Source: an uncultured Clostridia bacterium
GTDB lineage: Bacteria > Bacillota > Clostridia > Oscillospirales > Oscillospiraceae
Direction: 5' to 3'
NCBI GenBank assembly: GCA_946184215.1
Contig: CAMHER010000032.1
Coordinates: forward strand, 1 to 14,756
Length of the DNA: 14,756 nucleotides
Shown here piece by piece: positions 1 through 5,661 of this stretch; the first letter of the stretch is position 1; each line of letters begins with the position of its first letter. The notes under the pieces are model-generated. The model saw nothing but the letters and a program-made list of their open reading frames with translations. It was not told where the DNA came from and made no database searches. The translations under genes and the position numbers were made by a program.

Positions 1-354
1 GACTTCGGCTGGGAGAACTGCGGGCGCTGCATGGGCTGGGTCTACTGGCGCAAGAGCGCCGCCGAGGCCGAAAACGAGGGCGAGAGCGAGCTCTTCACCG
101 ACGACGCGGGGCGGCTTGATATGGTGAAGAAGGTAGTGCAGACCCGGATGCTGCCGCTGCTGCTGCTCTTCTTCGTCTGCGTGCTGCCGAACCTGTTCCG
201 CGCGCTCGACGGCGAGCTGTACGGCGCAGGCGGCTTTGCGAGCGGCTTTTTACTGGGGCTCTTCGGCGTCATGACCGCGCTGTATCTCTATCTCTTTCTC
301 CACTGCGGCACCAAGCTGCGCCGCATGCGGCGCGAGCTGGAGGGGAAGGAATAA
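1..354 (+). CDS. DUF2812 domain-containing membrane protein, C-terminal part (5' end outside window)
   Basis: The reading frame is open from the first base, so the gene starts upstream of the window; 117 residues and the TAA stop are visible. The segment ELFTD at about residues 30-34, followed by a short charged stretch and two hydrophobic segments (about 50-67 and 80-101), is what I know from the C-terminal half of DUF2812 proteins. Those are small clostridial membrane proteins often encoded next to a PadR-type repressor. The tail after the last helix is strongly basic (KLRRMRREL), which suggests a cytosolic C-terminus. No biochemical role is established for the family as far as I know. A PadR gene, if there is one, would lie to the left of this window. 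The ATG at 31 lies inside the frame and is not a likely start. Confidence 0.72.
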   Translation, partial: DFGWENCGRCMGWVYWRKSAAEAENEGESELFTDDAGRLDMVKKVVQTRMLPLLLLFFVCVLPNLFRALDGELYGAGGFASGFLLGLFGVMTALYLYLFLHCGTKLRRMRRELEGKE

Positions 355-372
355 CGTCTCGTTTCATAAAAG

Positions 373-415
373 GCCGCTCCGGGTGATCTGCCCGGAGCGG
401 CTTCTTGCTTTTTTT
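373..415 (+). terminator. Rho-independent terminator after the DUF2812 gene
   Basis: A perfect 11-bp GC-rich stem (373-383 with 391-401, arm GCCGCTCCGGG) closes a 7-nt loop. It is followed by a T-rich tail that becomes TTTTTTT at 409-415. It sits 18 nt after the DUF2812 stop and ends that transcript before the MFS gene promoter. Confidence 0.88.
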
Positions 416-432
416 CTTTGAGGATGTATAAT
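405..432 (+). promoter_or_regulatory. Sigma-A promoter for the MFS transporter
   Basis: A perfect -10 hexamer TATAAT lies at 427-432. A weak -35 (TTGCTT, 405-410) is 16 bp upstream, inside the T-rich tail of the preceding terminator. Transcription would start near 439, giving a leader of about 30 nt. The -10 is convincing; the -35 is poor. Confidence 0.6.
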
Positions 433-468
433 GTTCCCAGTTTCCGATGAGGAAAGGAGCGCTTGACG

Positions 469-1872
469 ATGGATAAGAAAGAAAAGCTCTTCCGGCGCGA
501 GCAAAAGGAGCTCGCCCGGCTCGACCGCGAGGCGCAGCGCCCGCAGTTTGCCCACTATCTGCTGTTTGTGATGATCGTGCTGACGGTCATTTATGTGGTG
601 GACGAGATCACCTCGAACCTGAACGCGGCCATGCAGCCCTACGTTCTGTTCGATCTGTTTTCCATCACGTCCCGCAGCGTCAATTCGCCGGCATACACCG
701 GCGCAATCAACACCGTCGCGCCCTGGCAGGTCGCCTCGAACCTGTTTCTGATCATCTCGCCGTTTTACAAGGCGCTGTCGGACAAATACGGCCGCCGCCT
801 CTTTTTGATGATCAACACCATCGGCATGGGCGTCGGCATGCTGATCGTCATGACCAGCCAGAGCGTGATGCAATACATTCTCGGCATGCTGGCCATGATG
901 TTCTTCACGCCCAATGACATGCAGGTGCTCTACATCATGGAGACCGCGCCGAAAGAAAAGCGCGCGACGTACAGCTTTGTCGCCAAGGGCATCGCCCTCA
1001 TCAGCGTATCGCTCATCGGCGTGCTCTCCCGCGCCTTCCTGCGCGAGGACGCGCCGGGCAGCTGGCGTATGGTCTATCTGATCCCCGTGATCGTGGCCAT
1101 CGTCATCGGTCTGCTTTCCTACTTCCTCGTGCGCGAAACGCCGGTGTTCCTCCAGCAGCGCCGCGCCTATCTCTCGCTGACAAGCGAGGAGCGCGCCGCG
1201 CGCGCCGAGGCCGACCGGAAGAAGGGCACCGCCGAGGAGGGCGGCGTTCTCCGGGCGCTGAAGTTCATCTTCACCAACCCTCAGCTCCGCTGGATCCTGA
1301 TCGCCGGCTTCCTCTTCTTTGCCACCACCTTCTATACCTCCTATTACGCCACGGTGCTGGAGGGGGCCATGTCCACCGACATGGTGGCCAGCGCGCTGAT
1401 CATCTATCCGTTTTTCAACGGCATCGTCACGATCGCCAGCGGCTTCTTCTCCGACCGGATGGGCCGGAAGAAGGTCTGCGTGCTGCTGGGCAGCCTGGCC
1501 CTGGTGGGGCTTGGGCTCTTTGTGGCAGCCTGTCGTCTGGGCTGGGGCCCTGCCGCTGCGGGCATCGCCTACGGCTGCTCCATCGGCGGATTGTGGTCCA
1601 TGTCCGATACGATCATCCTGACGATGCCGGCGGAGTCCTCGCCCTCCGGCATGCGCTCGTCCGTCATGGGGACGATCTCGGTGCTGATCGGCGCGGGCAT
1701 GTTCATCGGCCAGATCCTCTTCATCGTCCTGCAGAACTTCCTGCCGATGGACCTGCTGTTCCTGCTGATCTGCCTGCCCTTTATGGCCCTGTCGCTGCTG
1801 GTGCTGCTGACGAAGGTGAAGGAGACGCGCGACGTCGATCTCGACAGCATCACGGCGGACACCTACCGCTGA
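469..1872 (+). CDS. Major facilitator superfamily transporter (sugar-porter-like)
   Basis: A 467-residue integral membrane protein with about 12 hydrophobic segments and a long, charged central cytosolic loop (about 227-262), the usual MFS arrangement. The MFS motif A appears in both halves: SDKYGRR at 104-110 between helices 2 and 3, and SDRMGRK at 328-334 between helices 8 and 9. RETPVF at 222-227, at the end of helix 6, resembles the PET(S)PR(W) motif of the sugar porter branch. An extended loop of about 40 residues follows helix 1 (about 45-85). The substrate cannot be read from the sequence. The ATG at 469 is chosen over the in-frame TTG at 463 because AAAGGAG (453-459) is 9 nt from the ATG and only 3 nt from the TTG. 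The gene is flanked by terminators and has its own promoter, so it is a single-gene unit with no catabolic partner nearby to hint at a substrate. Confidence 0.9.
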   Translation: MDKKEKLFRREQKELARLDREAQRPQFAHYLLFVMIVLTVIYVVDEITSNLNAAMQPYVLFDLFSITSRSVNSPAYTGAINTVAPWQVASNLFLIISPFYKALSDKYGRRLFLMINTIGMGVGMLIVMTSQSVMQYILGMLAMMFFTPNDMQVLYIMETAPKEKRATYSFVAKGIALISVSLIGVLSRAFLREDAPGSWRMVYLIPVIVAIVIGLLSYFLVRETPVFLQQRRAYLSLTSEERAARAEADRKKGTAEEGGVLRALKFIFTNPQLRWILIAGFLFFATTFYTSYYATVLEGAMSTDMVASALIIYPFFNGIVTIASGFFSDRMGRKKVCVLLGSLALVGLGLFVAACRLGWGPAAAGIAYGCSIGGLWSMSDTIILTMPAESSPSGMRSSVMGTISVLIGAGMFIGQILFIVLQNFLPMDLLFLLICLPFMALSLLVLLTKVKETRDVDLDSITADTYR

Positions 1873-1890
1873 TCCCCTCCGATGGAAAAA

Positions 1891-1922
1891 AGCAGGCCGC
1901 AACGCGGCCTGCTCCTTTTATT
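1891..1922. terminator. Bidirectional terminator between the MFS gene and ogt
   Basis: A 10-bp perfect stem (AGCAGGCCGC at 1891-1900 with GCGGCCTGCT at 1904-1913) has a 3-nt loop. On the plus strand it is followed by CCTTTTATTTTCTTTT. On the minus strand it is followed by TTTTTT (complement of 1885-1890). It serves two convergent genes, the MFS gene ending at 1872 and ogt ending at 1918; the ogt stop codon is inside the plus-strand tail. Confidence 0.88.
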
Positions 1923-2418
1923 TTCTTTTCCCGGCCCGCTCCAGCGCCAGCAGCTTTTCCTTTCGCTTCAGGCCCCCCGCATAGCCCCTCAGGCTTCCGT
2001 CCGCGCCGACGACGCGGTGACAGGGGACGATCAGCGAGATGGGATTGTGTCCCACAGCGCCGCCCACGGCCCGGGCCGAGGGCTTCCCTCCACCGCCTTC
2101 GGCGAGCCTCTGCGCCAGCTGGGCATAGCTCACGGTCTCCCCGTAGGGGATCGCGCGCAGCTGCTCCCAGACCCTTTGGCGAAAGGGCGTCCCGCGCAGC
2201 CGCAGGGGCGGGCTGAAGTCCGGCTCGACGCCCGAAAAGTAGAGCGCCAGCCAGCGTTCGGTCTCATCGAACACCGCCAGAGCCTTTTCCCCGCCGTTGT
2301 CCGAGAGCGTCTCGGCAAAGTGTCTCTGGGCATCGAACCACAGCCCCGTCAGCGCCTCGCCGTCGGAGGCCAGGGTGATGCCGCCCAGGGGCGAGTCGAC
2401 GTGCCGCGTCCATTCCAT
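1918..2418 (-). CDS. ogt: Methylated-DNA-[protein]-cysteine S-methyltransferase (O6-alkylguanine-DNA alkyltransferase)
   Basis: A 166-residue protein that removes O6-alkyl groups from guanine by transferring them to its own cysteine, a one-use repair reaction. The active-site motif IVPCHRV lies at about residues 129-135, with the acceptor Cys in PCHR. Before it is the helix-turn-helix region with PFRQRVWEQLRAIPYGETVSYA and the conserved GGAVGHNP. The N-terminal part (SPLGGITLAS...) is the RNase H-like domain of this family. Length fits the short bacterial Ogt type, with no Ada regulatory domain. The symbol could equally be written adaB. GGAGG at 2426-2430 precedes the ATG by 7 nt. The gene has its own promoter with two near-consensus hexamers, so it may be expressed constitutively; I see no Ada-type operator. 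Confidence 0.95.
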   Translation of the reverse strand: MEWTRHVDSPLGGITLASDGEALTGLWFDAQRHFAETLSDNGGEKALAVFDETERWLALYFSGVEPDFSPPLRLRGTPFRQRVWEQLRAIPYGETVSYAQLAQRLAEGGGGKPSARAVGGAVGHNPISLIVPCHRVVGADGSLRGYAGGLKRKEKLLALERAGKRK

Positions 2419-2438
2419 GTCGATCCCTCCTTTTTTTC

Positions 2439-2467
2439 AGTATAGTCTTTTTCCCCTGCCCGGTCAA
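2439..2467 (-). promoter_or_regulatory. Sigma-A promoter for ogt
   Basis: Read on the minus strand: TTGACC (2462-2467), a 17-bp spacer, then TATACT (2439-2444). Both hexamers are one base from consensus. The start of transcription would be near 2432, so the leader is very short (about 14 nt) and holds only the ribosome binding site. Confidence 0.85.
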
Positions 2468-2487
2468 CCACCCCCGCCGGGCGCTTC

Positions 2488-2516
2488 TTTACAAATCTCC
2501 CTCGGGCGGTTATACT
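2488..2516 (+). promoter_or_regulatory. Sigma-A promoter for the orphan P-loop ATPase
   Basis: TTTACA (2488-2493), a 17-bp spacer, and TATACT (2511-2516); each hexamer is one base from consensus. It is divergent from the ogt promoter, with 20 bp between the two -35 boxes. The leader runs from about 2523 to 2555 and contains a small 5-bp hairpin (2530-2542) touching the ribosome binding site (2542-2550). Confidence 0.85.
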
Positions 2517-2555
2517 TTTTTCACGGGAATCACCACGGGTGAGGGAGGAGCGGAA

Positions 2556-3266
2556 ATGAAAAAGGTCGTCATTCTCATCGGCAATTACGGCTCCGGCAAG
2601 ACGGAGATCGCACTGAATATGGCGGTGAAGGCCGCGGCGGAGGGCAGGCGCACCCAGGTCATCGACCTTGACCGCATCAACGACTACTTCCGCATGTCCG
2701 ACCACGTGAAGCTGCTGGACGAGAAAAAGATCGGCCTTGTCTCCCCCACCTTTGTCGGCGCGGGCCTGACGCAGACCAACATGCCCGCCGCCGTGGGCTC
2801 GGCCTTTGCCCAGGACTGGGACCTGGTGATCTTCGACGTAGGCGGCGATGCGGCGGGGGCGCTGTCGCTGGCCCGCTACCACATGGACTTCGCCGCGCTC
2901 CTGCCCGGGCAGCTGGAGGTCTGGGACATCGTCAACATCCGCCGCCCCATGTCCGAGACCGCGGAGAAGATCCTGAAGCTCAAGGCCGATATGGAGGGCT
3001 TTGCCCGCCAGCGCGTCACGGGCTTTATCCACAACTCCAACCTGCAGGACTGGGCCAGTGCCCGGGATCTGCGGGACGGATATCCGGTGATCCGCGAGGC
3101 CAGCGAGGCAAGCGGCATTCCCGTCGTGTACACGACGGGCCGTCCGCCGTTTCTGGCGGAATTTCTGCGGGATGAAACGCTCGACCGCCGCTTTATCGGC
3201 ACGCCCCTGCCGCTGGAGCTCTATATGAAGCGCAGCTGGGGCAACTTCACGCAGGGAAGGCTGTAA
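2556..3266 (+). CDS. P-loop ATPase of the MinD/ParA/CobQ-like (SIMIBI) type, function unknown
   Basis: A 236-residue soluble protein. The Walker A loop GNYGSGKT is at residues 9-16, directly after a hydrophobic beta strand. IDLDR at 36-40 follows the second strand, and a Walker B-like strand LVIFDVGGD lies at 90-98, an order typical of SIMIBI NTPases. The Walker A lacks the lysine near the start (KGGxGKT) that defines true ParA/MinD ATPases, so partitioning is not implied. Later segments (WDIVNIRRPMSE at about 123-134, and HNSNLQDW) resemble loops of CobB/MipZ-like ATP-binding proteins but do not let me name a function. There is no membrane segment. It is transcribed alone from a strong promoter, with AGGGAGGAG 5 nt before the ATG, and ends at a terminator. 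I recall similar ATPases near ferredoxin-dependent oxidoreductase genes in other Clostridia, but no such gene is present here. Confidence 0.75.
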   Translation: MKKVVILIGNYGSGKTEIALNMAVKAAAEGRRTQVIDLDRINDYFRMSDHVKLLDEKKIGLVSPTFVGAGLTQTNMPAAVGSAFAQDWDLVIFDVGGDAAGALSLARYHMDFAALLPGQLEVWDIVNIRRPMSETAEKILKLKADMEGFARQRVTGFIHNSNLQDWASARDLRDGYPVIREASEASGIPVVYTTGRPPFLAEFLRDETLDRRFIGTPLPLELYMKRSWGNFTQGRL

Positions 3267-3272
3267 CCACAG

Positions 3273-3307
3273 AAAACCGCCGTACGCATCAGCGTACGGC
3301 GGTTTTT
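3273..3307. terminator. Bidirectional terminator between the ATPase gene and guaA
   Basis: A 15-bp perfect stem (3273-3287 with 3292-3306) and a 4-nt loop. The core is ACCGCCGTACGC and its complement, bounded by A and T runs so that each strand ends in a T tract (TTTTT at 3303-3307 on plus, TTTTCT on minus). It serves the convergent ATPase (ends 3266) and guaA (ends 3318). Confidence 0.92.
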
Positions 3308-3317
3308 GTCTGTTCGC

Positions 3318-4301
3318 TTATTCGTATTCGATCGTGGCGCAGGGCTTGGGCGTGAAGTCGTAGAGCACGCGGTTGACGCCCTTGACCTCGCTGGTGATGC
3401 GGCTGACGAGCTTCTGCATCAGGGCAAAGGGGATCTCCTCGACCGTGGCGCTCATCGCGTCGGTGGTGTTGACGGCGCGGATGATGCAGGCCCACTCGAA
3501 GACGCGCTTGCCGTCGCGGATGCCGGTGGACTTGAAGTCCGGTACGACGGTGAAGTACTGCCACACCTTTCCGGCAAGGCCGGCGGCGGCAAACTCCTCA
3601 CGCAGGATGGCATCGGCCTCGCGCACGGCCTCAAGCCGGTCGCGGGTGATGGCGCCGGGGCAGCGCACGCCCAGGCCCGGGCCGGGGAAGGGCTGGCGGT
3701 TGACCATGCTCTCGGGCAGGCCCAGCGCGCGGCCGACCTCGCGCACCTCGTCCTTGAAGAGGATGCGCACGGGCTCGACCAGCTCGAACTGCAGATCCTC
3801 CGGCAGGCCGCCGGCGTTGTGGTGGGCCTTGATGCCTCTCTCGCTCTCGAGGATATCGGGCCAGATCGTGCCCTGGCCGAGGAAGGTGATGCCGTCGAGC
3901 TTGCGGGCCTCTTCGGCAAAGACGTCGATAAACTCGCCGCCGATGATTTTTCTTTTCTGCTCGGGATCGCTCACCCCTGCCAGCTTATCGAGGAAACGGT
4001 CGGTGGCGTCCACATAGATGAGATTGGCGGCCATCTCGTCGCGAAACACGCGGATGACCTGTTCCGGTTCGCCCTTGCGGAGCAGACCGTGGTTGACGTG
4101 CACGCAGGTGAGCTGCTTGCCGATGGCGCGGATCAGCAGCGCCGCGACGACGGAAGAGTCAACGCCGCCGGACAGGGCGAGAAGGACCTTCTTGTCGCCG
4201 ATCTGCTCACGCAGCATTTCGATGCGCTCGTCGATGTAAGCCTTGGCCAGCGCGGGGGTGTTGATGCGCTGCATGCTTTCGGGACGGGATTCCAATACCA
4301 T
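3318..4301 (-). CDS. guaA: GMP synthase, ATP-pyrophosphatase subunit or short form (no glutaminase domain)
   Basis: A 327-residue protein that makes GMP from XMP with ATP. The PP-loop SGGVDSS is at residues 44-50, followed by HVNHGLLRKGE (68-78), which shapes the nucleotide site. Next come GTIWPD, HHNAGGLPED and RQPFPGPGLGVR, the strongly conserved substrate-binding and dimer-domain motifs, then the typical C-terminus KPCATIEYE. Usual bacterial GuaA has about 510-525 residues, with an N-terminal class I glutamine amidotransferase of about 200. That domain is absent, and only about 40 residues precede the PP-loop. The start is firm (ATG 8 nt after GGAGG at 4310-4314), and the upstream DNA carries a promoter and the end of another gene, so this is not a frameshifted remnant. 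It may use free ammonia or a separate amidotransferase subunit encoded elsewhere, as in archaea. Confidence 0.93.
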   Translation of the reverse strand: MVLESRPESMQRINTPALAKAYIDERIEMLREQIGDKKVLLALSGGVDSSVVAALLIRAIGKQLTCVHVNHGLLRKGEPEQVIRVFRDEMAANLIYVDATDRFLDKLAGVSDPEQKRKIIGGEFIDVFAEEARKLDGITFLGQGTIWPDILESERGIKAHHNAGGLPEDLQFELVEPVRILFKDEVREVGRALGLPESMVNRQPFPGPGLGVRCPGAITRDRLEAVREADAILREEFAAAGLAGKVWQYFTVVPDFKSTGIRDGKRVFEWACIIRAVNTTDAMSATVEEIPFALMQKLVSRITSEVKGVNRVLYDFTPKPCATIEYE

Positions 4302-4336
4302 ATCTGTATCCTCCGTTTTTCTTTTTTTACGGGATT

Positions 4337-4366
4337 ATTATATTCTCGCCCATATCGGATGCGCAA
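4337..4366 (-). promoter_or_regulatory. Sigma-A promoter for guaA
   Basis: On the minus strand a perfect TATAAT (4337-4342) has TTGCGC (4361-4366) 18 bp upstream. The predicted leader is only about 30 nt, too short for a guanine riboswitch. There is no terminator between the GH13 gene stop (4375) and this promoter, so some guaA mRNA may also come from the upstream operon. Confidence 0.7.
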
Positions 4367-4374
4367 CGAAAAAA

Positions 4375-5661
4375 TCAGCGCCGGAGCGTAAAAATTATAG
4401 GACTGCCGCCGCAGAAAACTTGGCCGTTTTCCACAATAAGGGTGCTGCCGTCGATGAGATTTTCGTATTCCCCGTCCGGCGCCTCCACCCTGACTGCCGC
4501 GCTTTTGCCCCGCAGCGAGAAAATGCCGAAGCTGCGGCCCTCTTCCCCCACGCGCTCCATCACGGCGATGGCGTGTCTGTCGTCGGCCTCGGCCGTAAAG
4601 GCGTCCGCCTCGCCGAAGCATTCCTTTCGGATCGCCGCCAGGCGCGCCACAAGGGCGCTGATATCCCGCCCGGAGCGGTCGAACACCTCCCGCTCGAAGA
4701 GGCTTGGCCGGTGGGTGCAGGAAAATTCCTGCCCCGCGTAGAGCAGCGCGGTGCCCTTGAGGAAAAAGAGCATGGCGGTATAGTTGTCTGCCGCCGTCTC
4801 GGATGTAACGCGCGCGCGGATGCGCGGCTGGTCGTGGTTTTCCAGAAAGCGCAGCTTGTTGTAGTTCTCGCGGTAGAGCGCCTCCTGGAAGTTCAGCTGC
4901 TCGCAGAATTCGTGCAGCAGTCCCCCGCCGCCGAGGAAGCGCTCGAAGCTCTCCCACACGTCATACTGATACTCGATGTCAAAGGCGTCGAAGGCCTCCG
5001 TGTCACGCGAAGATGTAAAGCCCTCGCGGCGGGCGAAGTTGCCGAAGCTCATGTGCACGGTCTCTGCCAGCCACACGCAGCCGGGGTTGACCCGGGCCAC
5101 GGCGGCGCGGGCCGCCCGCCAGAAGTCCAGCGGCACGAAGGAGGCCACGTCGCAGCGGAAGCCGTCCACGATCGAGGCCCAGAACTGCAGGCTTTCGATC
5201 TGATAGTCCCAGAGCGCGTGATTGCGGTAGTCCAGGTCGATCACGTCGCTCCAGTCGCCGATCCTGTTGCCCGGCTTTCCCTCGGCGTCGCGGTAATAGA
5301 AGTCCGGATGCTCCTCCAGCAGCACGGCGTCGGGCGAGGTGTGGTTGTAGACAACGTCGATCATGACCTTCATGCCGCGGCGGTGGATCTCGTCACAGAG
5401 GAAGCGGAATTCCTCCACGCTGCCGTAAGCGGGGTTGGTCGTGCGGTAGTCCCGGTTGGCGTAGGGACAGCCCAGGCTCCCCTTTTTGCCCTTCTCCCCG
5501 ATGGGATGGATCGGCAAAAACCAGATCCAGTCGGCGCCGAGTGCGCGGATGCGGTCGAGGTCCGGGATGAGCGAGAGAAAGGTCCCCTCGTCGGTGTGCG
5601 CACGGACATAGAGGGAATAGATCAGCTGCTTTTGCAGCGCGGCGGGTGTGTTCTCAGCCAT
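4375..5661 (-). CDS. Cytosolic GH13 (alpha-amylase) family glycoside hydrolase
   Basis: A 428-residue enzyme of the alpha-amylase family, acting on alpha-glucosidic bonds of maltodextrin- or glycogen-like substrates. All four GH13 regions are readable: DVVYNH at 102-107; GFRCDVAS at 167-174 with the nucleophile D171; WLAET at 197-201 with acid/base E200; and ENHDQPR at 274-280 with D277. SLGCPYANRDYRTTNP (62-77) matches the conserved beta2-alpha2 loop. There is no signal peptide and no carbohydrate-binding module, so it should act in the cytosol. The C-terminal 70 or so residues look like a short beta domain C. Exact specificity (alpha-amylase, maltogenic enzyme, glucosidase) cannot be set from the sequence. 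Its start overlaps the stop of the upstream membrane protein gene by 8 bp, with AAGGAG (5671-5676) 9 nt before the ATG, so the two are translationally coupled. Confidence 0.9.
   Translation of the reverse strand: MAENTPAALQKQLIYSLYVRAHTDEGTFLSLIPDLDRIRALGADWIWFLPIHPIGEKGKKGSLGCPYANRDYRTTNPAYGSVEEFRFLCDEIHRRGMKVMIDVVYNHTSPDAVLLEEHPDFYYRDAEGKPGNRIGDWSDVIDLDYRNHALWDYQIESLQFWASIVDGFRCDVASFVPLDFWRAARAAVARVNPGCVWLAETVHMSFGNFARREGFTSSRDTEAFDAFDIEYQYDVWESFERFLGGGGLLHEFCEQLNFQEALYRENYNKLRFLENHDQPRIRARVTSETAADNYTAMLFFLKGTALLYAGQEFSCTHRPSLFEREVFDRSGRDISALVARLAAIRKECFGEADAFTAEADDRHAIAVMERVGEEGRSFGIFSLRGKSAAVRVEAPDGEYENLIDGSTLIVENGQVFCGGSPIIFTLRR

Noticed and set aside
463..468. In-frame TTG start for the MFS transporter two codons upstream
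   Set aside because: AAAGGAG (453-459) would be only 3 nt away; the ATG at 469 has normal 9-nt spacing.
364..1902. Long open frame antisense to the MFS gene (over 500 codons), with similar long antisense frames opposite guaA, the GH13/membrane pair and purA
   Set aside because: The predicted proteins are low-complexity and rich in His, Arg, Gly, Asp and Ala, as expected for the opposite strand of high-GC codons. They lack ribosome binding sites and overlap genes with clear family motifs.
2530..2542. Small hairpin (TCACC/GGTGA) next to the ATPase ribosome binding site
   Set aside because: Five base pairs with a 3-nt loop; it overlaps the site by one base only. Too weak to call regulatory.
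3318..4301. guaA as a pseudogene or frameshift remnant
   Set aside because: The remaining domains are intact, there is a proper start with ribosome binding site and promoter, and no amidotransferase remnant is found upstream in any frame, where the GH13 gene lies.
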